Assembly (NCBI RefSeq): GCF_021130785.1
Contig: NC_060207.1
Span: forward strand, 194,237,501-194,301,500
Direction: 5' to 3'
Origin: Homalodisca vitripennis
Taxonomy: Eukaryota > Arthropoda > Insecta > Hemiptera > Cicadellidae
DNA length: 64,000 nucleotides
Shown: positions 19,510-31,970 of the stretch, one piece after another
How positions within the stretch are numbered: the stretch's first letter is position 1
Layout: each line of letters begins with the position of its first letter
The notes under the pieces: model-generated
The model's database searches: none
What the model saw: only the letters and a program-made list of their open reading frames with translations
Told to the model about the DNA's origin: nothing
Translations under genes and position numbers: made by a program

Positions 19510-22242
19510 ACAGCCTTTAATTAGTTGACAAAGTTGTGAATTTTCAAAGTTGCAGTTTGGTTGAGAAGAGACAAAAACCAGTTATCAATATAAAAACCGT
19601 ACGTTATTGTTTTTAAATTGTTTGGTTTATACATCTAAACACAGAAATAAACAAGAAAAATGTTAATGCAGATAATGTTATTGTAGATTTAGTAAATATT
19701 TTGAGGGTAACTTTCAAACTCGGGTTTCTAAATTATTTTATCTTCAGATAAAAGTAGTACATGTTCGAGCACTAGCTGCATGGTACATCTCGTCACATGT
19801 GTGCCATCGTCAAAATGTGTGCATTAAGATGGTGCAATTGAGATTTGGTTAGATATTTTTTAAATACCAAATTCATAGCTTTTTAAGAACTTCTCTAATT
19901 AGAAAAAAGTATTAAATATCTTTTGATCATCTTACATGAGATTACTAACATAACAAAATGTATTTTAGGCCCTTTTATAATTAGGACCAAATAAACCAGG
20001 CTGAAGATAAAATGAAAAATTGTAAGGTATATACATGAGGGATGACAGAGGGAGTGAAATTATTTTAATTTTTATAAACATTTTATTTTATTAAAAGAAA
20101 CATTAAAAAACATGTAATTTCTTAAATCATATTTAATGGAAAAATAATTTCTGTCATCTTCATACAGGAAAAACAAAGTCAGATTAGAAAGACTCAATAA
20201 TGGCTATACCGATTATAATTATCGCTGATCTGTTGGATTCGATCTGCCACAAATAGCTGGATAACTATTGAAATATCGTAAAAGTTTATGGAAAAATCAG
20301 TTAAATAGAAAAAGAAAAGTATAATAAAGCTATCTTTAAAAGTATAGGTTGAAAGAAAGTGTTAAATGTGATAAACTGTTCTGTGTAAACATCGTTTTAT
20401 GACAGCACAACCACATATTTTCTTAATTTAACTACTATGTTCAATTTTCTTATACATAAGTGATTGAAAAAAAAAATAACAACAGGTTTTCTCCTATACA
20501 TTTTGAGTAATTTAAGTGTAAAACTTTTTATAATTCAAAATGTACTAATTTAATAACTGGGAAATTTTCCTGTTTCATGATAGAACTCAGCACTTATCAT
20601 AAGACATTGTAGTTTACGGTGTTCCAATACCTTTTTAAATTTTAAAAGACTTTTAAAAATTGGGTACAGTATTTTTTTCAGTCATAAACATAAGAGACCA
20701 GTTTACTGTTGGAACTATTTTTTACTTCCACATTGCACTGACTTTTATAATAAATACATTGAGTAAAATTATTAAAAAATCTATTTTTGTACTACAGTTT
20801 TGAAACCATTGGAGATAGAAACAAACTTTAAATGTAGAAAATGTTTATTTTTTAAAGACCTTTCTAATGATACAACACAACCTAGGTTGCTATTTGAGTT
20901 TTTTAAGATTGGGGCTGTGAAGTATTTCAAAATTCTATGTATTTTTAAAATGTGTAAATTTTGGGGTAGGGTGACATCTGATGATATTTTTCGATAAGCC
21001 GTCTCATCATTAGTTTTGAATAAAAATATCGTCTCTCTACATTTGTGCAGGTAGTTGCAATAAATTTACCCACAAACCCCTGATTTTTTAACGTTTTGGT
21101 GTACCCTGTACATAAGCGGCAAGATAGGTTCAAACTTTTTGCATCAAAATAATCAGTGAAGAAATACCTTTAAAATGAGGTATAACTCAACATACCTTTA
21201 TATTTGAAAATTTTCCAAAAACCACCCTTACCCCCCAAAAACTACCCTTTTGGGGAGTTTTAGAGATTTCAAAATAATTTCTCCAAATTCTTTGGGGTGG
21301 AAATAGGGGGGTTTAAGTTGTTACGAATAATCTACCTCGTTTGGTTTGGCCGCTATGCGTACTGTACGAGTGGTCTGCCTCACCCTGTATGGATTTTTCT
21401 TGGTCCAAGGAGGAATTTTATTGATTTTGGGGCCAAAAGTTTGAAGAGCAGCTACAATCTGATAGGCCCCTCTAAACTCCGTTGTATCAGTTTATTCACA
21501 AAGTGTTTGTGGTTAGTGTATTTTATTTATTACCTTATAAATAGTAGCGAAATCTTGTAGATAGAATAATACCAGGACTCAGATTCTGAAGATGAACGAG
21601 CAAAGTTTGAAGGTAATCCAACAGGAACGTATAAAACAGAAAACAGACATATAGTATGTATGATTTTGTACTAATACATTATATTTATTACTTTGATAAC
21701 AGTATTATATGCAGAGTTGTCCCAGATTCTTGATATGCCACTATTTTAAATTGACCATAGTAGGTTAATTTAACAACTAAACACAACAATCACTTGAGTG
21801 GAACATGATATAAGAAATCTACGCTGACATGAATATTTATTTCCATTAATCTGATTGGAGGAGGTCGGATATGTACGGCTAATCAATTTGAAGCACTAAT
21901 TTGTTGACTCTGAAAAAATACAATCATTTATGATACATACATGAATGAACATGTGTTTGGTAACTGAATGATAAATTCATATCTGCATAGCCAACGCGAC
22001 ATATTTCATCTGCAGCTGACTAATTAAAGATTTCAACACAATACTAATGGTAAATAATTATTACCATCGCAATGGCAAATTTCTTTTTTATTTATTCATT
22101 ACTGCTGATTCCAGAGAACAATGACATATAAATATAATGTCTAATTCACCTCTAATGTCTCATGTCTAATGTTCGTTTCAACATCTTGCACTAGATACTT
22201 CAAAGTGAAGTTTCAGAGAAAGTTTACATGGTATATTTTAGA
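19510..22242. other. Intergenic region upstream of the first clip-SPH gene
   Basis: AT-rich with no recognised gene. Around 20,960-21,400 there are repeat-like segments (ggtgtaccctgtac, ctcaccctgtatgg) that look like remnants of mariner-type ends, and 21,400-21,480 resembles the old repeat at 2690-3000. A splice-acceptor-like tttcag lies just before the clip-SPH start and may mark a 5' UTR exon. Confidence 0.4.
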
Positions 22243-23952
22243 ATGTTATTTAAACTATCGATCTCGCTTGTTATGTTATGTCCTGTTTTACCACAGGAGC
22301 TTACTACACGTTCCCAGCTCAAGTTGGTGTCAGATCTGAAACACAGTTACTGTGCTGCCTCCAAGAACTGGGTAGCCCCCCACTTTGCTGATCCATGGTT
22401 CTGTGTTGAGAGGGAGAAGTGTCGTTCGAATGGGACAAGACTAGAAAAGTACGATGTTTACAAAGAGGACACATGTAAAACCTTTCAGCACGGCGGTAAA
22501 AATCCCATATGCTGCTTTATAGGCTACATTGTAGGAATGGATTTAGGACTTTTTATTAAATATGGCGTAGAAAGTCAAAAAATTGATTTCAAAGACCCTC
22601 CAAGAACCATTGGTTTATTATTTTTTAAAGAATACGAGAGAAATCATTATATTAGAGCTGTATCAGTAGCAGTCGCAGAAGTTTATAAACATAGCCATGT
22701 ATGTTCTCTGGTACCCTTTAGATACGGGGTTGATGTAGTTGATATGGTCCATTATGTGCCGATGGTGTGTGCTAAAAAGGAAGAATGCAACAGAATCAAG
22801 AGATTTTTCAAGGAGGATTCTATTTTCGGAATGGCTATGGATGAGGGTGTTGGCAACGAATTCTGTGAGAATACACCTGAAGCGAGTGGTCCAGTGTGTT
22901 GTCACCCTGCTGCCATAAATGAGGGATTAACGGTCGATTCTAACTGGGAAACTCCGACTCTGGCAATCGATCAGAAGTTCGCCAATAGGTTCAAAACCAG
23001 TTTTCAGTGTGAGCAGTACTCCAGGCTTGTCTGTGATGGCACGACGGACAACTGTGCAAAAGTGACCCAGAAATCTGGTAACTCAACAGCCGGTGAGTTC
23101 CCTCACCTCGCTTTAATAGGAATTGCTATCCCGAGAGCTCAGTACTTCTATTGCTCCGGCACTGTAGTCAGTAAGTATATGATCTTGTCCACAAGTTTTT
23201 GCAAATGGCATGACGACAAGATAGCGAGTGTGGCTTTGACAGGGGATTTTGATCTGTGGGCTTACAATGAGAGTGGCTCTAACGAAACGCTCTCGGATAT
23301 CATCGATGTACTGGAACCACCAGACTCTGATCCCGAAATAACAGATTTGGTTCTGTTCGTTCTGAGAAAACCGTTGGTATTCGGCCGTTACTTGAGGCCA
23401 GCCTGTGTCAACACGCTGGCCCCATTTCATAAAGATGACACCGGTTACGACCACGGTACCTTCACTGGATTCGGCACTGTGACCACTGGAGGACGCTGGA
23501 GTCAGTATCCCAAGAAGATCGGCAACATCAACATCAAAGACTTGGATGTGTCAGGATGTCAGAAATACAACAGTGGTCATCTAACGCACAATTCCAGTTT
23601 CTGTTTTCACAGAACCACAGGAGGGCCCTGCGAGTTTGACCTCGGAGCTCCTATAACTTTAGAGCCCACAAATATGTACTGTCAGTGGATCCTTTTCGCT
23701 TTGGCCACTACCCAGATTACTGAATGCAGTAGCTCTGACCACATTCTATTCAAGAAAATTGAATCGGCATGGAGGTGGTTTGAGGATGTTCTGTTTAGAG
23801 ACGACTTCGACTTGTTCGAATTTCAAGTCACCCCTCCAACATGTCATTATTCCGATGATGAACTTTCCAGACATAGATTTCTCCATTTACGTAAAAGGTA
23901 CTCAAGTATATATCCAGATGGCTATCCAATTATCGATATCCCAGAGGATTAA
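22243..23952 (+). CDS. Secreted double-clip serine protease homologue, paralogue 1
   Basis: Single-exon protein of 569 residues, predicted secreted (hydrophobic N-terminus MLFKLSISLVMLCPVLPQ). Clip-SPHs of insects are haemolymph cofactors, for example in prophenoloxidase activation; a role here is inference. Clip 1 cysteines are at 37, 54, 60, 78, 90, 91 and clip 2 at 154, 176, 182, 208, 219, 220, both with the diagnostic C-x5-C and final CC. The protease-like domain starts about residue 285 (GEFPHLALIG). The triad is broken: His57 is Phe319 (STSFC), Asp102 is kept (Asp368), Ser195 is Leu467 (CEFDLGAP). No R-IVGG activation site. The upstream ATG at 22,228 adds five residues; the internal Met is chosen because the paralogue at 35,660 aligns there. 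Highly acidic/aromatic C-terminal tail with LRKRYSSIYP. Confidence 0.88.
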   Translation: MLFKLSISLVMLCPVLPQELTTRSQLKLVSDLKHSYCAASKNWVAPHFADPWFCVEREKCRSNGTRLEKYDVYKEDTCKTFQHGGKNPICCFIGYIVGMDLGLFIKYGVESQKIDFKDPPRTIGLLFFKEYERNHYIRAVSVAVAEVYKHSHVCSLVPFRYGVDVVDMVHYVPMVCAKKEECNRIKRFFKEDSIFGMAMDEGVGNEFCENTPEASGPVCCHPAAINEGLTVDSNWETPTLAIDQKFANRFKTSFQCEQYSRLVCDGTTDNCAKVTQKSGNSTAGEFPHLALIGIAIPRAQYFYCSGTVVSKYMILSTSFCKWHDDKIASVALTGDFDLWAYNESGSNETLSDIIDVLEPPDSDPEITDLVLFVLRKPLVFGRYLRPACVNTLAPFHKDDTGYDHGTFTGFGTVTTGGRWSQYPKKIGNINIKDLDVSGCQKYNSGHLTHNSSFCFHRTTGGPCEFDLGAPITLEPTNMYCQWILFALATTQITECSSSDHILFKKIESAWRWFEDVLFRDDFDLFEFQVTPPTCHYSDDELSRHRFLHLRKRYSSIYPDGYPIIDIPED

Positions 23953-24519
23953 AACATTCAACACGATTTACTCCTATCTGTACCTTAACTGTTGTACTTG
24001 CAAGAAAAAGAATATAGTAGGTTAAACCACTACCTATGTGTAAACCTCCATATATGAATAGGCCACAATGTCACTTATATTTATCTTTATAAAGAGTATA
24101 TATATTCAAGTGTTTTCCAAAACATCCATCCGATAAGAGCCTTGCAAAATACTACAAGAAACTAATATAGAAAAGCAAAACTTGTGTAACCATACAATTT
24201 AGGCTAATTTGCGCATCTCAGAAAAGTACTTGGACTTGAAACCCCCTTAAATACTAAAGCACGTGTCCTGCCTGTATAAGCAAGCGCGCTGTGACCTAGA
24301 ATTGGCTTGGTGGAATTTCCATTTAGTCATTAATTTTATCGAATTTTACAAGAATTATTTTATTTTTGTTTAAGCTGATATATTTAATGAAAATGGAGTC
24401 CAAACACAAAATGACTGTTTGGACATTCCTGACGTATAATTAAGGAAGAAATAAAGGAGAAAAATTATGAACCCAAATTTGTAATCTCAGTTACGTAAAC
24501 TTTATTTTGATTAACACCC
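23953..24519. other. 3' flank of clip-SPH 1
   Basis: AT-rich flank. No canonical AATAAA was found near the stop, only tataaa-like strings around 24,090. No gene recognised. Confidence 0.45.
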
Positions 24520-24527
24520 GTTAATAC

Positions 24528-25903
24528 TATAGATTACAATAAGGCCAATAGATAGGACATCGGGTGCTCGCAGGTGAAGCCACTGCGAAGCAAAAATGGC
24601 ATAATACTCAACAATATGGCGGCGCGGGCGTGAGTCACCCTACTGAGGAGCGACGCCTTGCACCCCCGCTCTTCACTTCGCCATTGTCGAGCTTACTGTA
24701 GTGACCTGCTATACATTTGTTTTGTTTGTCATCATGGTTGGAAATGGTCACCTAAAAACAAATCTATTTCTATATTTTCTTTCTTTTTAGCGCAATTTTT
24801 ATTGAAAAAGGTCAATAAACTAACATTTATAATATATGACTTAAAACTTCCTTATCTTCTCAACTGAGTATTATAGATTAGTTACAATTGACTGACTTGT
24901 AAAGTTGAAACTATATTTTATTGTACATTTAAGTAATTTTCCATACTTTATTAAAATTAATCTATAAATCTTACTTACTGCCTTACTATTGTATAATAAA
25001 TGTTTACAGACTTACAGACAAAATATTTTATTAAACCTTTATACATTTTGTTATATGTAAACATAAACTTTAGATATTGTGTTTTGGGATATTTTGAGCT
25101 GAAGGATTATAAGGTTTAAAGTCATGTTTCCATCATCTAATAATTTACCCGCATATACAAACTTTGCTCATATTATAGTATATATGCAAAAAATAAATAG
25201 CAAATAAACTCTTAGTTGTACTTGTTTAGAGTATTAACTCAGATTGAAATCCCTCATTAATTACATAACTTATGTGATTTTATTTGAAGTAATTACTGTA
25301 AACAAGTACAAATAAAGCGTGTTTTACTTACTTTTTATAATATGCTATAATGTACGATACGAGGAAACAGATGGCCCGGCACGGACCGCACGGAGCGTTG
25401 AGCTCCAAGCGGTCGCGGCACTCGTAAACTAACGTCTCACAAACAATAACTTTCTGGCCAAACCATAAAAGCTAATTAAAAAAGAAAATATGTTCTGAAA
25501 ACTTCAACTATTCAACAACATTTTCCACCGTTTTTAAACTTGCCTGACCAAAAAACGGCAAAAGTAGCAGCCGACTAACTTTTTTATGTCAAGTTTTAAA
25601 ATGTAAACATGATTCTCGACTTTATTTAATTATTTAAATTGTAAAACTAAATTTTTTGAACATTTCAATGATACCACAGGCATCCATAGCTTATTGACTT
25701 CACTCATACAAAGTTTCAAAGTATTTTCTTTATTCTAAGTAGGGTAGATCACGAGTTGATTGAAACGGGAGAACTGAATTTTTACACTAATCGGAGCGTA
25801 GTTTGAGTTTCTATCCCACGAAAACATGGCGGACCTGGCTTCACCTGCCCCAATGTTGGCAAGATAGGCATAGCCCATCTATTTGGTCTTATTGTAATCT
25901 ATG
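24528..25903. mobile_element. Non-autonomous DNA element with 8-bp target duplication (a)
   Basis: Ends tatagattacaataaggcca and (inverted) catagattacaataagacca, with related subterminal sequence (caggtgaagcca on both sides). Flanked by GTTAATAC at 24,520-24,527 and 25,904-25,911. An 8-bp duplication is typical of hAT elements; no transposase is visible in the 1.38-kb interior. Confidence 0.75.
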
Positions 25904-26286
25904 GTTAATACGTCAAAAATTTTAAAAACTCACAGTTTTCAAACTACAGTCTAGTACGTGTTATCGAAACAAAAGTGACGGCAGGTGGGCCGGGCAGCGC
26001 GTATGGCGGTATGTGCGCTAGGAGCGCCTAAATCTCTGTGGCTCTAGAGTATCTGGACACACATAAAACGGTAGTTGATTATTGCCGATGGACGATTTGA
26101 ACGGATAACAGAATTAAGGATATTTTTAACTGTAACTGATATTTGTGAGTTACTAATTCTGCAACACCACGTTTCTAGATTTAATATTTGCCTTGTTAGT
26201 AATGCATAAACACATAATGGCGCAGTGTAGCGGGCAAAGCCGAGCGTGACCGCTGCTTAGATTTCGATAGGTGGACGTTGAGCGAT

Positions 26287-27574
26287 TAGAGATGGGCGAA
26301 GTACCTGTAACCGCTACTTCTGTACCGTTATTCTGCGGTTGACCCTCCGCCTGTCGGGGCTCCCTGTCAATCACTTATCATTCATTCCTAAAAACATTGT
26401 GCATGGTCGACGATGAATAATTTACTTTGTTTTTGAATAAAATAACATTATGTATTGTAATTACAATATATCATTTAAATCTTATCGTTAATCAGGAAAA
26501 AATGTATGTCTGCATAGCATAATTGATCATATTGTTTTGGTCGTCGTTCTTGTTTTATTTCTACAAGATTATTTTCATTGGTTAGTAATTCTGATGTTTG
26601 TGATAACTCTAAGACGATTGTAATATTGCTTATTATTGATTGTATTGCTACTTTTGTAGTATCAGTTTATTTCATACGTTTAAACTACAAGCATTAAATA
26701 GTATTGATACACACAAATAGAAAAGTTGGCCGCCTTGTATTAAGATTACGAAATTTAGTTAATATATATATATGTATATATTTATATGTACATATTTTTT
26801 GAATGGTTAGTTCGTGAAGGAATTCGCTAGAATGTACCCCGCTCCCCTTACCACTCTCTACAATACATCGGAGCCCCCTACAGTACAAATACGGTACTGG
26901 TCTTGCTCACGATTTACTGAATATAGGTACCTACTCTGATAAGTAGGACATTTAAAATCAGTATTTGTGTATGAAACTTTTTAAATACTGTGTATTTTTT
27001 CTAGTAAACAGTTTAGGTACACTGGGTATAATTAAAGGTTATAAAAATAAGACATAAGTAATTTTAACTTTCTTTGTTTATTTTTATATGTGAACACAGA
27101 GTTGTATCATGAAAAAAACTAAAACAAGATCTCATTTGAAATAAAAACTAAACACATCAAATTATTATATTTAAAAAAAATTAATAATTGTTACATAATG
27201 TACTATATAAAATTAATACTACATAAATATACAAAGCTACGCTGAACTACTGACTAGACAAAAGTATTTGTTTGGACTAAAATTTATTAAAATAATCATT
27301 TTCAACACAAAGAGTTTTAGCGCAATGTATGAATATGAAATTATTGCAACTCTAAATGAGTACCTACTTCGGTATCAGTGAGGATATGGGTACTTCGGGA
27401 CTAATAAAGTAATCAGTAAGAGAAAATATCTGTACCTTGTAACCATGCAGAGTACAAGATACAAAGTATCTGTCATCAGTATTTTTGGTTCGCAGTATCT
27501 GTTACAGATACTGGAGAAATATAACCGTTACTAAGTACTGATTACTGAAATATCGTCACACCATCTCAGCTCTA
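26287..27574. mobile_element. hAT-like non-autonomous element with 8-bp target duplication (b)
   Basis: Starts tagagatgggcgaagta and ends caccatctcagctcta, flanked by TGAGCGAT at 26,279-26,286 and 27,575-27,582. The tagag-a/ctggg terminus and 8-bp duplication match hAT elements. Both subterminal regions are rich in GTAC(C/T) words (gtacctgtaacc, agtacctac, agtactg), a likely transposase-binding pattern. No transposase gene. Confidence 0.82.
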
Positions 27575-27582
27575 TGAGCGAT

Positions 27583-28519
27583 CCTGTCCATGCAAGCAGT
27601 CCACTTGCCCAGCCGGTGTGGTGTGGTGTATACGGGTATGACGCACGAATCGCAGCAGGTAAGTTATACTTGTACTTTACAGGAAATTATGGTACTTACT
27701 CGACTCAAAAATGCGACGAGCCAAGTCAAGAAGCTGACATATTACAAAACTATGTGGATGGAGTGTGAGCAGGCGAATTTAGTGTCGCCACTTATCTACA
27801 TTTTTCTTGATATCTAGACAACATGTTTATAAAACTTAAGTCCAAGATTTTTATGCTTAAGTCGCCAAATTGATATGATCCGTTTAACGTTTAGTCCGCA
27901 AATTTGATATAGTTTTAATTGGCCTTTTTATGAAAAATTACGCTATTAAGATGCTTATTAGATTGACTAAACGTAACTAAAAAACTCGACCTAATAACGA
28001 TTACGTCAATCTGCGTCATTGAACGATTTGCAGATATGCAGTAATGCTGTTTCTTGAAACTAAACCAAGTAGCTTCACAAATTATTAAACATTGCTATTT
28101 AAACAGTATAACACGTTATTGTGTGAGGAACATAGAGGGGGGTGTTAAAAATTGTTCAACAATTGCGAAGAGAGTAGAGTAAGGCACTGAAATTGTTAAC
28201 TATCTCTTCATCTATCCGGATAGGATGTTAGTATGATGCCCTCTCTGAAAATTTCGATGTCCAGCTAAAACGGCCAAAATATCGAGCTACAGCAGAGGTG
28301 TGATCCAACACTAACCAAATGATGATATATTTTAAATTAGTACAGGGGGCTGAGCGCAATTCCCACTCTCGCATCCAAATTTCGTGTCGCATTGCCTCCA
28401 AACTCCAATGAGGTCACAAGAAGAACTTGTTTGTCACTATCGCCCCGTTGTATAAGACCTTAGACTCGTCACCTCTAAAAGTAAAATAATATATATGTTG
28501 TACTAAAACTTTTAATCCA
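27583..28519. other. Intergenic, no gene recognised
   Basis: Short open frames starting in the flank of the hAT-like element have no recognisable protein features. Nothing else stands out. Confidence 0.45.
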
Positions 28520-28745
28520 CTTATTTGGATTACGAAATTATTATTGTTTTAATTAAGTACTTCAGTCAATCAATCAAATAATTGTATGTCCGTAAAAAAA
28601 TTAATTTCTGCAGGAAAGATTCTAACCATGATTTCTAGAAGTTAGTAGTTACACATAATATAAACCATGACATCAATTCTACTGTCATTAACACTACGTG
28701 TTTGTAGGCGATGTCGTAGTCACTCGGTTCAAAATAGGGGCGTAA
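28520..28745 (+). repeat. Dispersed repeat S, copy 1
   Basis: Shares caatcaat...aataattgtatg, gaaagattctaaccatg, ttctagaag, tacacataatataaa, and gttcaaaatagggg in the same order and orientation with 30,710-30,930. Element class unknown. Confidence 0.7.
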
Positions 28746-28755
28746 CCTCCCTCAT

Positions 28756-28757
<2 letters not shown>

Positions 28758-28799
<42 letters not shown>
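28758..28799. repeat. (TA)n microsatellite
   Basis: About 21 uninterrupted TA dinucleotides at the end of repeat S copy 1. Confidence 0.95.
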
Positions 28800-28804
<5 letters not shown>

Positions 28805-30149
28805 TTTAATAGTTAACTTTCTCTTATGATCACTGTTAAAAACCTGGTACCATATTTAATATAATTACATTATAGAATATTTAATGTATACTATACGATT
28901 ATCTGAAACGTTCTTTCCTACTGTACAGTCTTCGAACGTAAATGCGTAATTTCCTATTTAACTTCAGTACATGAACTGCATTATGTTTGTCCAAACTAAA
29001 TCTTAAATCGACTATTATTATACTTTGTTAGATTTCAACAATTTTTACAATACTCAATAGTTTTATCACAACTCTTGATTTTTTTTAAATTTAGTCTTAT
29101 TTGCTGTCATCCGAACTGCCAATTGTTCGGGGACCGCTTTCCCCATTTGTTAAGAGGGTGTCATCTAAATGAACTAAACTATCATCTAAGATAATAAATA
29201 TCTGGGGCTGCCAACATTTTGATAATTTGACGCTACCTTCTTTCTTGAAGTTTCTACCGAATTTCTTACCTGATTTTTTCTAAGGTCTCTTTTAATGAAT
29301 AATAGTAAGGCATTTTTGTTCTACAGAATTCTATTGCATGTTTGATTCTTTCTGTGTTCCCCTGTGGCCCATATTTCCATATTTTCACGTGTGACTAATA
29401 TGTTCACAACCTAGTGTAGATATTAAACGATGTTTTAACCAATATAGACTGAGTCCTACATGGTATTTCGTACACTCTACGCGTACAGAGACACAATAAT
29501 TGGTTGTATCAAACCACATTACAGCTCTGCCCCTGAAATCACCTGCAGATATGTTTTATTGAAAGTTCAAGTTTAAGTTTAACATCTATTGGCTGAAGGA
29601 GACTGTATAGCGAGGGTAAAATAGTCCGTGATTTTTTATGTGTTAACAATGTTTCTACGCGGTGAACCATAAACGTATATGACAGTAAGACACTTATATC
29701 ACTAATTTAATGACACTAACGTATATGACAAAAATTATGCTATAGTAATAAAAATCGTAAAAGTTAGGGTCGTTTTTATTAATTGACTGAGATAAATTTA
29801 TAGCAGAAGAGTTAAAATTACTAATTCAATTTAGCTGCATCTTACGTTTGATGGCTTTAATATAAATGTAAAAGTAAAACAGTGTAAAACTGTTCGATTG
29901 CTCTTCAAGTCAATTCTTGGTCTAAAGATAAATGATCCCGCATGGTGGCTTAAATAGTTAAAAAGCGTATTATAAATAAATATTGTTACGGAAATTTATC
30001 ATCATATTTTTCCTTCTTAAGACTGCGGATATTTATGTACATTGTCTTACATATAACTACCAATTAGTTTATCCATGGATTCGCTCGCAGTTTCGTAGGC
30101 TTTGCTCGTGTTTTAGCACTTCTGGATCGAGTGAATTGTTTTTTCGATG
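28800..30149. other. AT-rich intergenic sequence
   Basis: No gene, RNA or clear mobile element recognised. Confidence 0.45.
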
Positions 30150-30700
30150 TCAATAACGTTTAGTTTGCCTTGTAGCCACGATCAAAAATATGCCACAAAG
30201 TGTATATTTATGGCCATTGGTCTTAGTATTTTTCGTGCCATAGTTGATTTTGTATTGTTACCCCGATCAGAAAAATACATAGATTAGTCTGAAAAACCTA
30301 ATTCTGCCAAAAAAACTAAGATGACAGTTGTCTTCACAATTATAGCTAAAGTTAAATAGTAACTTTGTCTTTGATATCTGCATTGCAGTACTGACCGCTT
30401 ACTTAATGTTTGATAAAAATTACAGTAATGTTTAGTGCATTGTAGCCATGATCAAGAAAATATGTCATAAAGTGTATATTTATGGCCGTTCTAATTATTT
30501 TTTACCATTGTTGGTTTTGGCTCACTTCCCCAATCAAGAAAAAAGACCATAGATAGTTGTCATAACAGCTCTTTTATACATTTTAAATTTATAGTAAAAG
30601 TAATGGTAACTTTATCTTTTATACCTGCATAATTACAGTATGGCCAAGCACTGCATACTTAATATTTGATAAAATGTACAGATACAGGTATTGTACTAAA
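30150..30700 (+). repeat. Tandem duplication, about 275 bp, two diverged units
   Basis: Both units contain gtagcca(c/t)gatcaa, aaagtgtatatttatggcc, and a later taactttatct/taactttgtct with ttaat(g/a)tttgataaaa. The second unit runs into repeat S copy 2. Confidence 0.65.
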
Positions 30701-30709
30701 ACTGTTCAT

Positions 30710-30930
30710 TCTCTTATCTGGATTAAGAAATTAATGTTTTAAATTCGGTAATTCGGTCAATCAATAAAATAATTGTATGCCAGTCAAAAATGTATGTCTG
30801 GCGGAAAGATTCTAACCATGAGTTCTAGAAGATAGTTACACATAATATAAAGCAACACATAACCACTTTATTGTCAGTAACACTGTGTTTTTAATGCGAT
30901 GCCGTAGTCACTTTGTTCAAAATAGGGGAT
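30710..30930 (+). repeat. Dispersed repeat S, copy 2
   Basis: Same blocks and orientation as 28,520-28,745, ending gttcaaaataggggataacc. The two copies flank about 2 kb, so they could be ends of one older element or two independent insertions. Confidence 0.7.
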
Positions 30931-31744
30931 AACCAATTTTGGGAGACCAATCCTCCCTTCGATTGGTTCATAAGTTAAATTCCGTTTTACCTTATGAATA
31001 TTCAGTCAGATATAACTAAAAATTACACCATTCAAAATTCTAACAATGTTACACTTACATGTATATTTATTTATATTATAATCATAATATTTTTGCTTTC
31101 TTTTATCTTTAATAGTAAACAGACGCTCTTCCCTGAAATCATCCATCCCCGTAGGCCTAATACACCCACGCCCCTGTTTTAAAACGATCGCATATGTCAA
31201 CGGTATATTAGTTTGGATACTGTAGTGTTACTTCAATCATATTTTGCAATTACTCAAAAACCTGTAACTGTGTATTTTTAATCTGCATTGTACGATGGAA
31301 GTAATTTCCTATTTCAATTCCGTAGTTAATGCAACGAACTAAAACGCCTTTTATGAAACAAGTAATACAAATAACAATTTTAATATTCAATATATTGATG
31401 ATTTTTTTTTCAATTTGATGTTACGAGACGCACTTTTACTCGGTGAGGATTTGTACAGTTGATGATGGATAGCATTAATTTTTTTAACTATTTTCTTAGC
31501 CACAGTCCTTCAAGACGTCTTTTACTGTAAAGGGGAAATATGATACAAATGTTAATCAATCCACGGAATTTCAGAAAGTTAAATAATTGGTAATTAGGGA
31601 CTATTAATAATATGAAATCAATAAAAACGACTGAAGATATGAAAACTAATTTTTACAGTACGTACGAATAGCATATACAAAAGTTGACTTCAGAACTTTC
31701 TTGTAAAGAAATCAATTTGTTGTAAAAAAGTTAAGACTGTCTTA
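30931..31744. other. Intergenic, no gene recognised
   Basis: Short opposing open frames around 31,000-31,200 have no recognisable features. Confidence 0.4.
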
Positions 31745-31970
31745 GTCTTATTTCATCAGGCGAAATTAAGTCTAAGAAGCCCTCTCTGATATGTAACCTG
31801 TGGCCAAATGGCTTAAAAGTGACCTAAGAAACAACCACCAATGAATGACCTGGCAGGCGAACTGCTAGTAAGGACAAGACCGCTCAGTGGTCACCCATCC
31901 AAGCAGCAGCCACGCTCGACGTTGCTTGACTGTTGGGATAACTGCCGTACCCTGCGTACTAGTTACGCTG
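31745..31970 (-). mobile_element. 5S-rRNA-derived SINE, copy 2
   Basis: Minus strand reads tcaagcaacgtcgagcgtgg, ctgctgcttggatgggtgac, close to the 5S rRNA internal promoter, then the same body and 3' end as copy 1 (ttcgcctgatgaaataagac). Clearer 5S resemblance than copy 1. Confidence 0.75.

Noticed and set aside
20960..21400. Possible mariner MITE ending ctcaccctgtatgg
   Set aside because: A right-end-like sequence is present but no matching left inverted end could be found.
27574..27817. Overlapping 64- and 75-codon frames after the hAT-like element
   Set aside because: Begin at the target duplication and show no domain, signal peptide or splice support.
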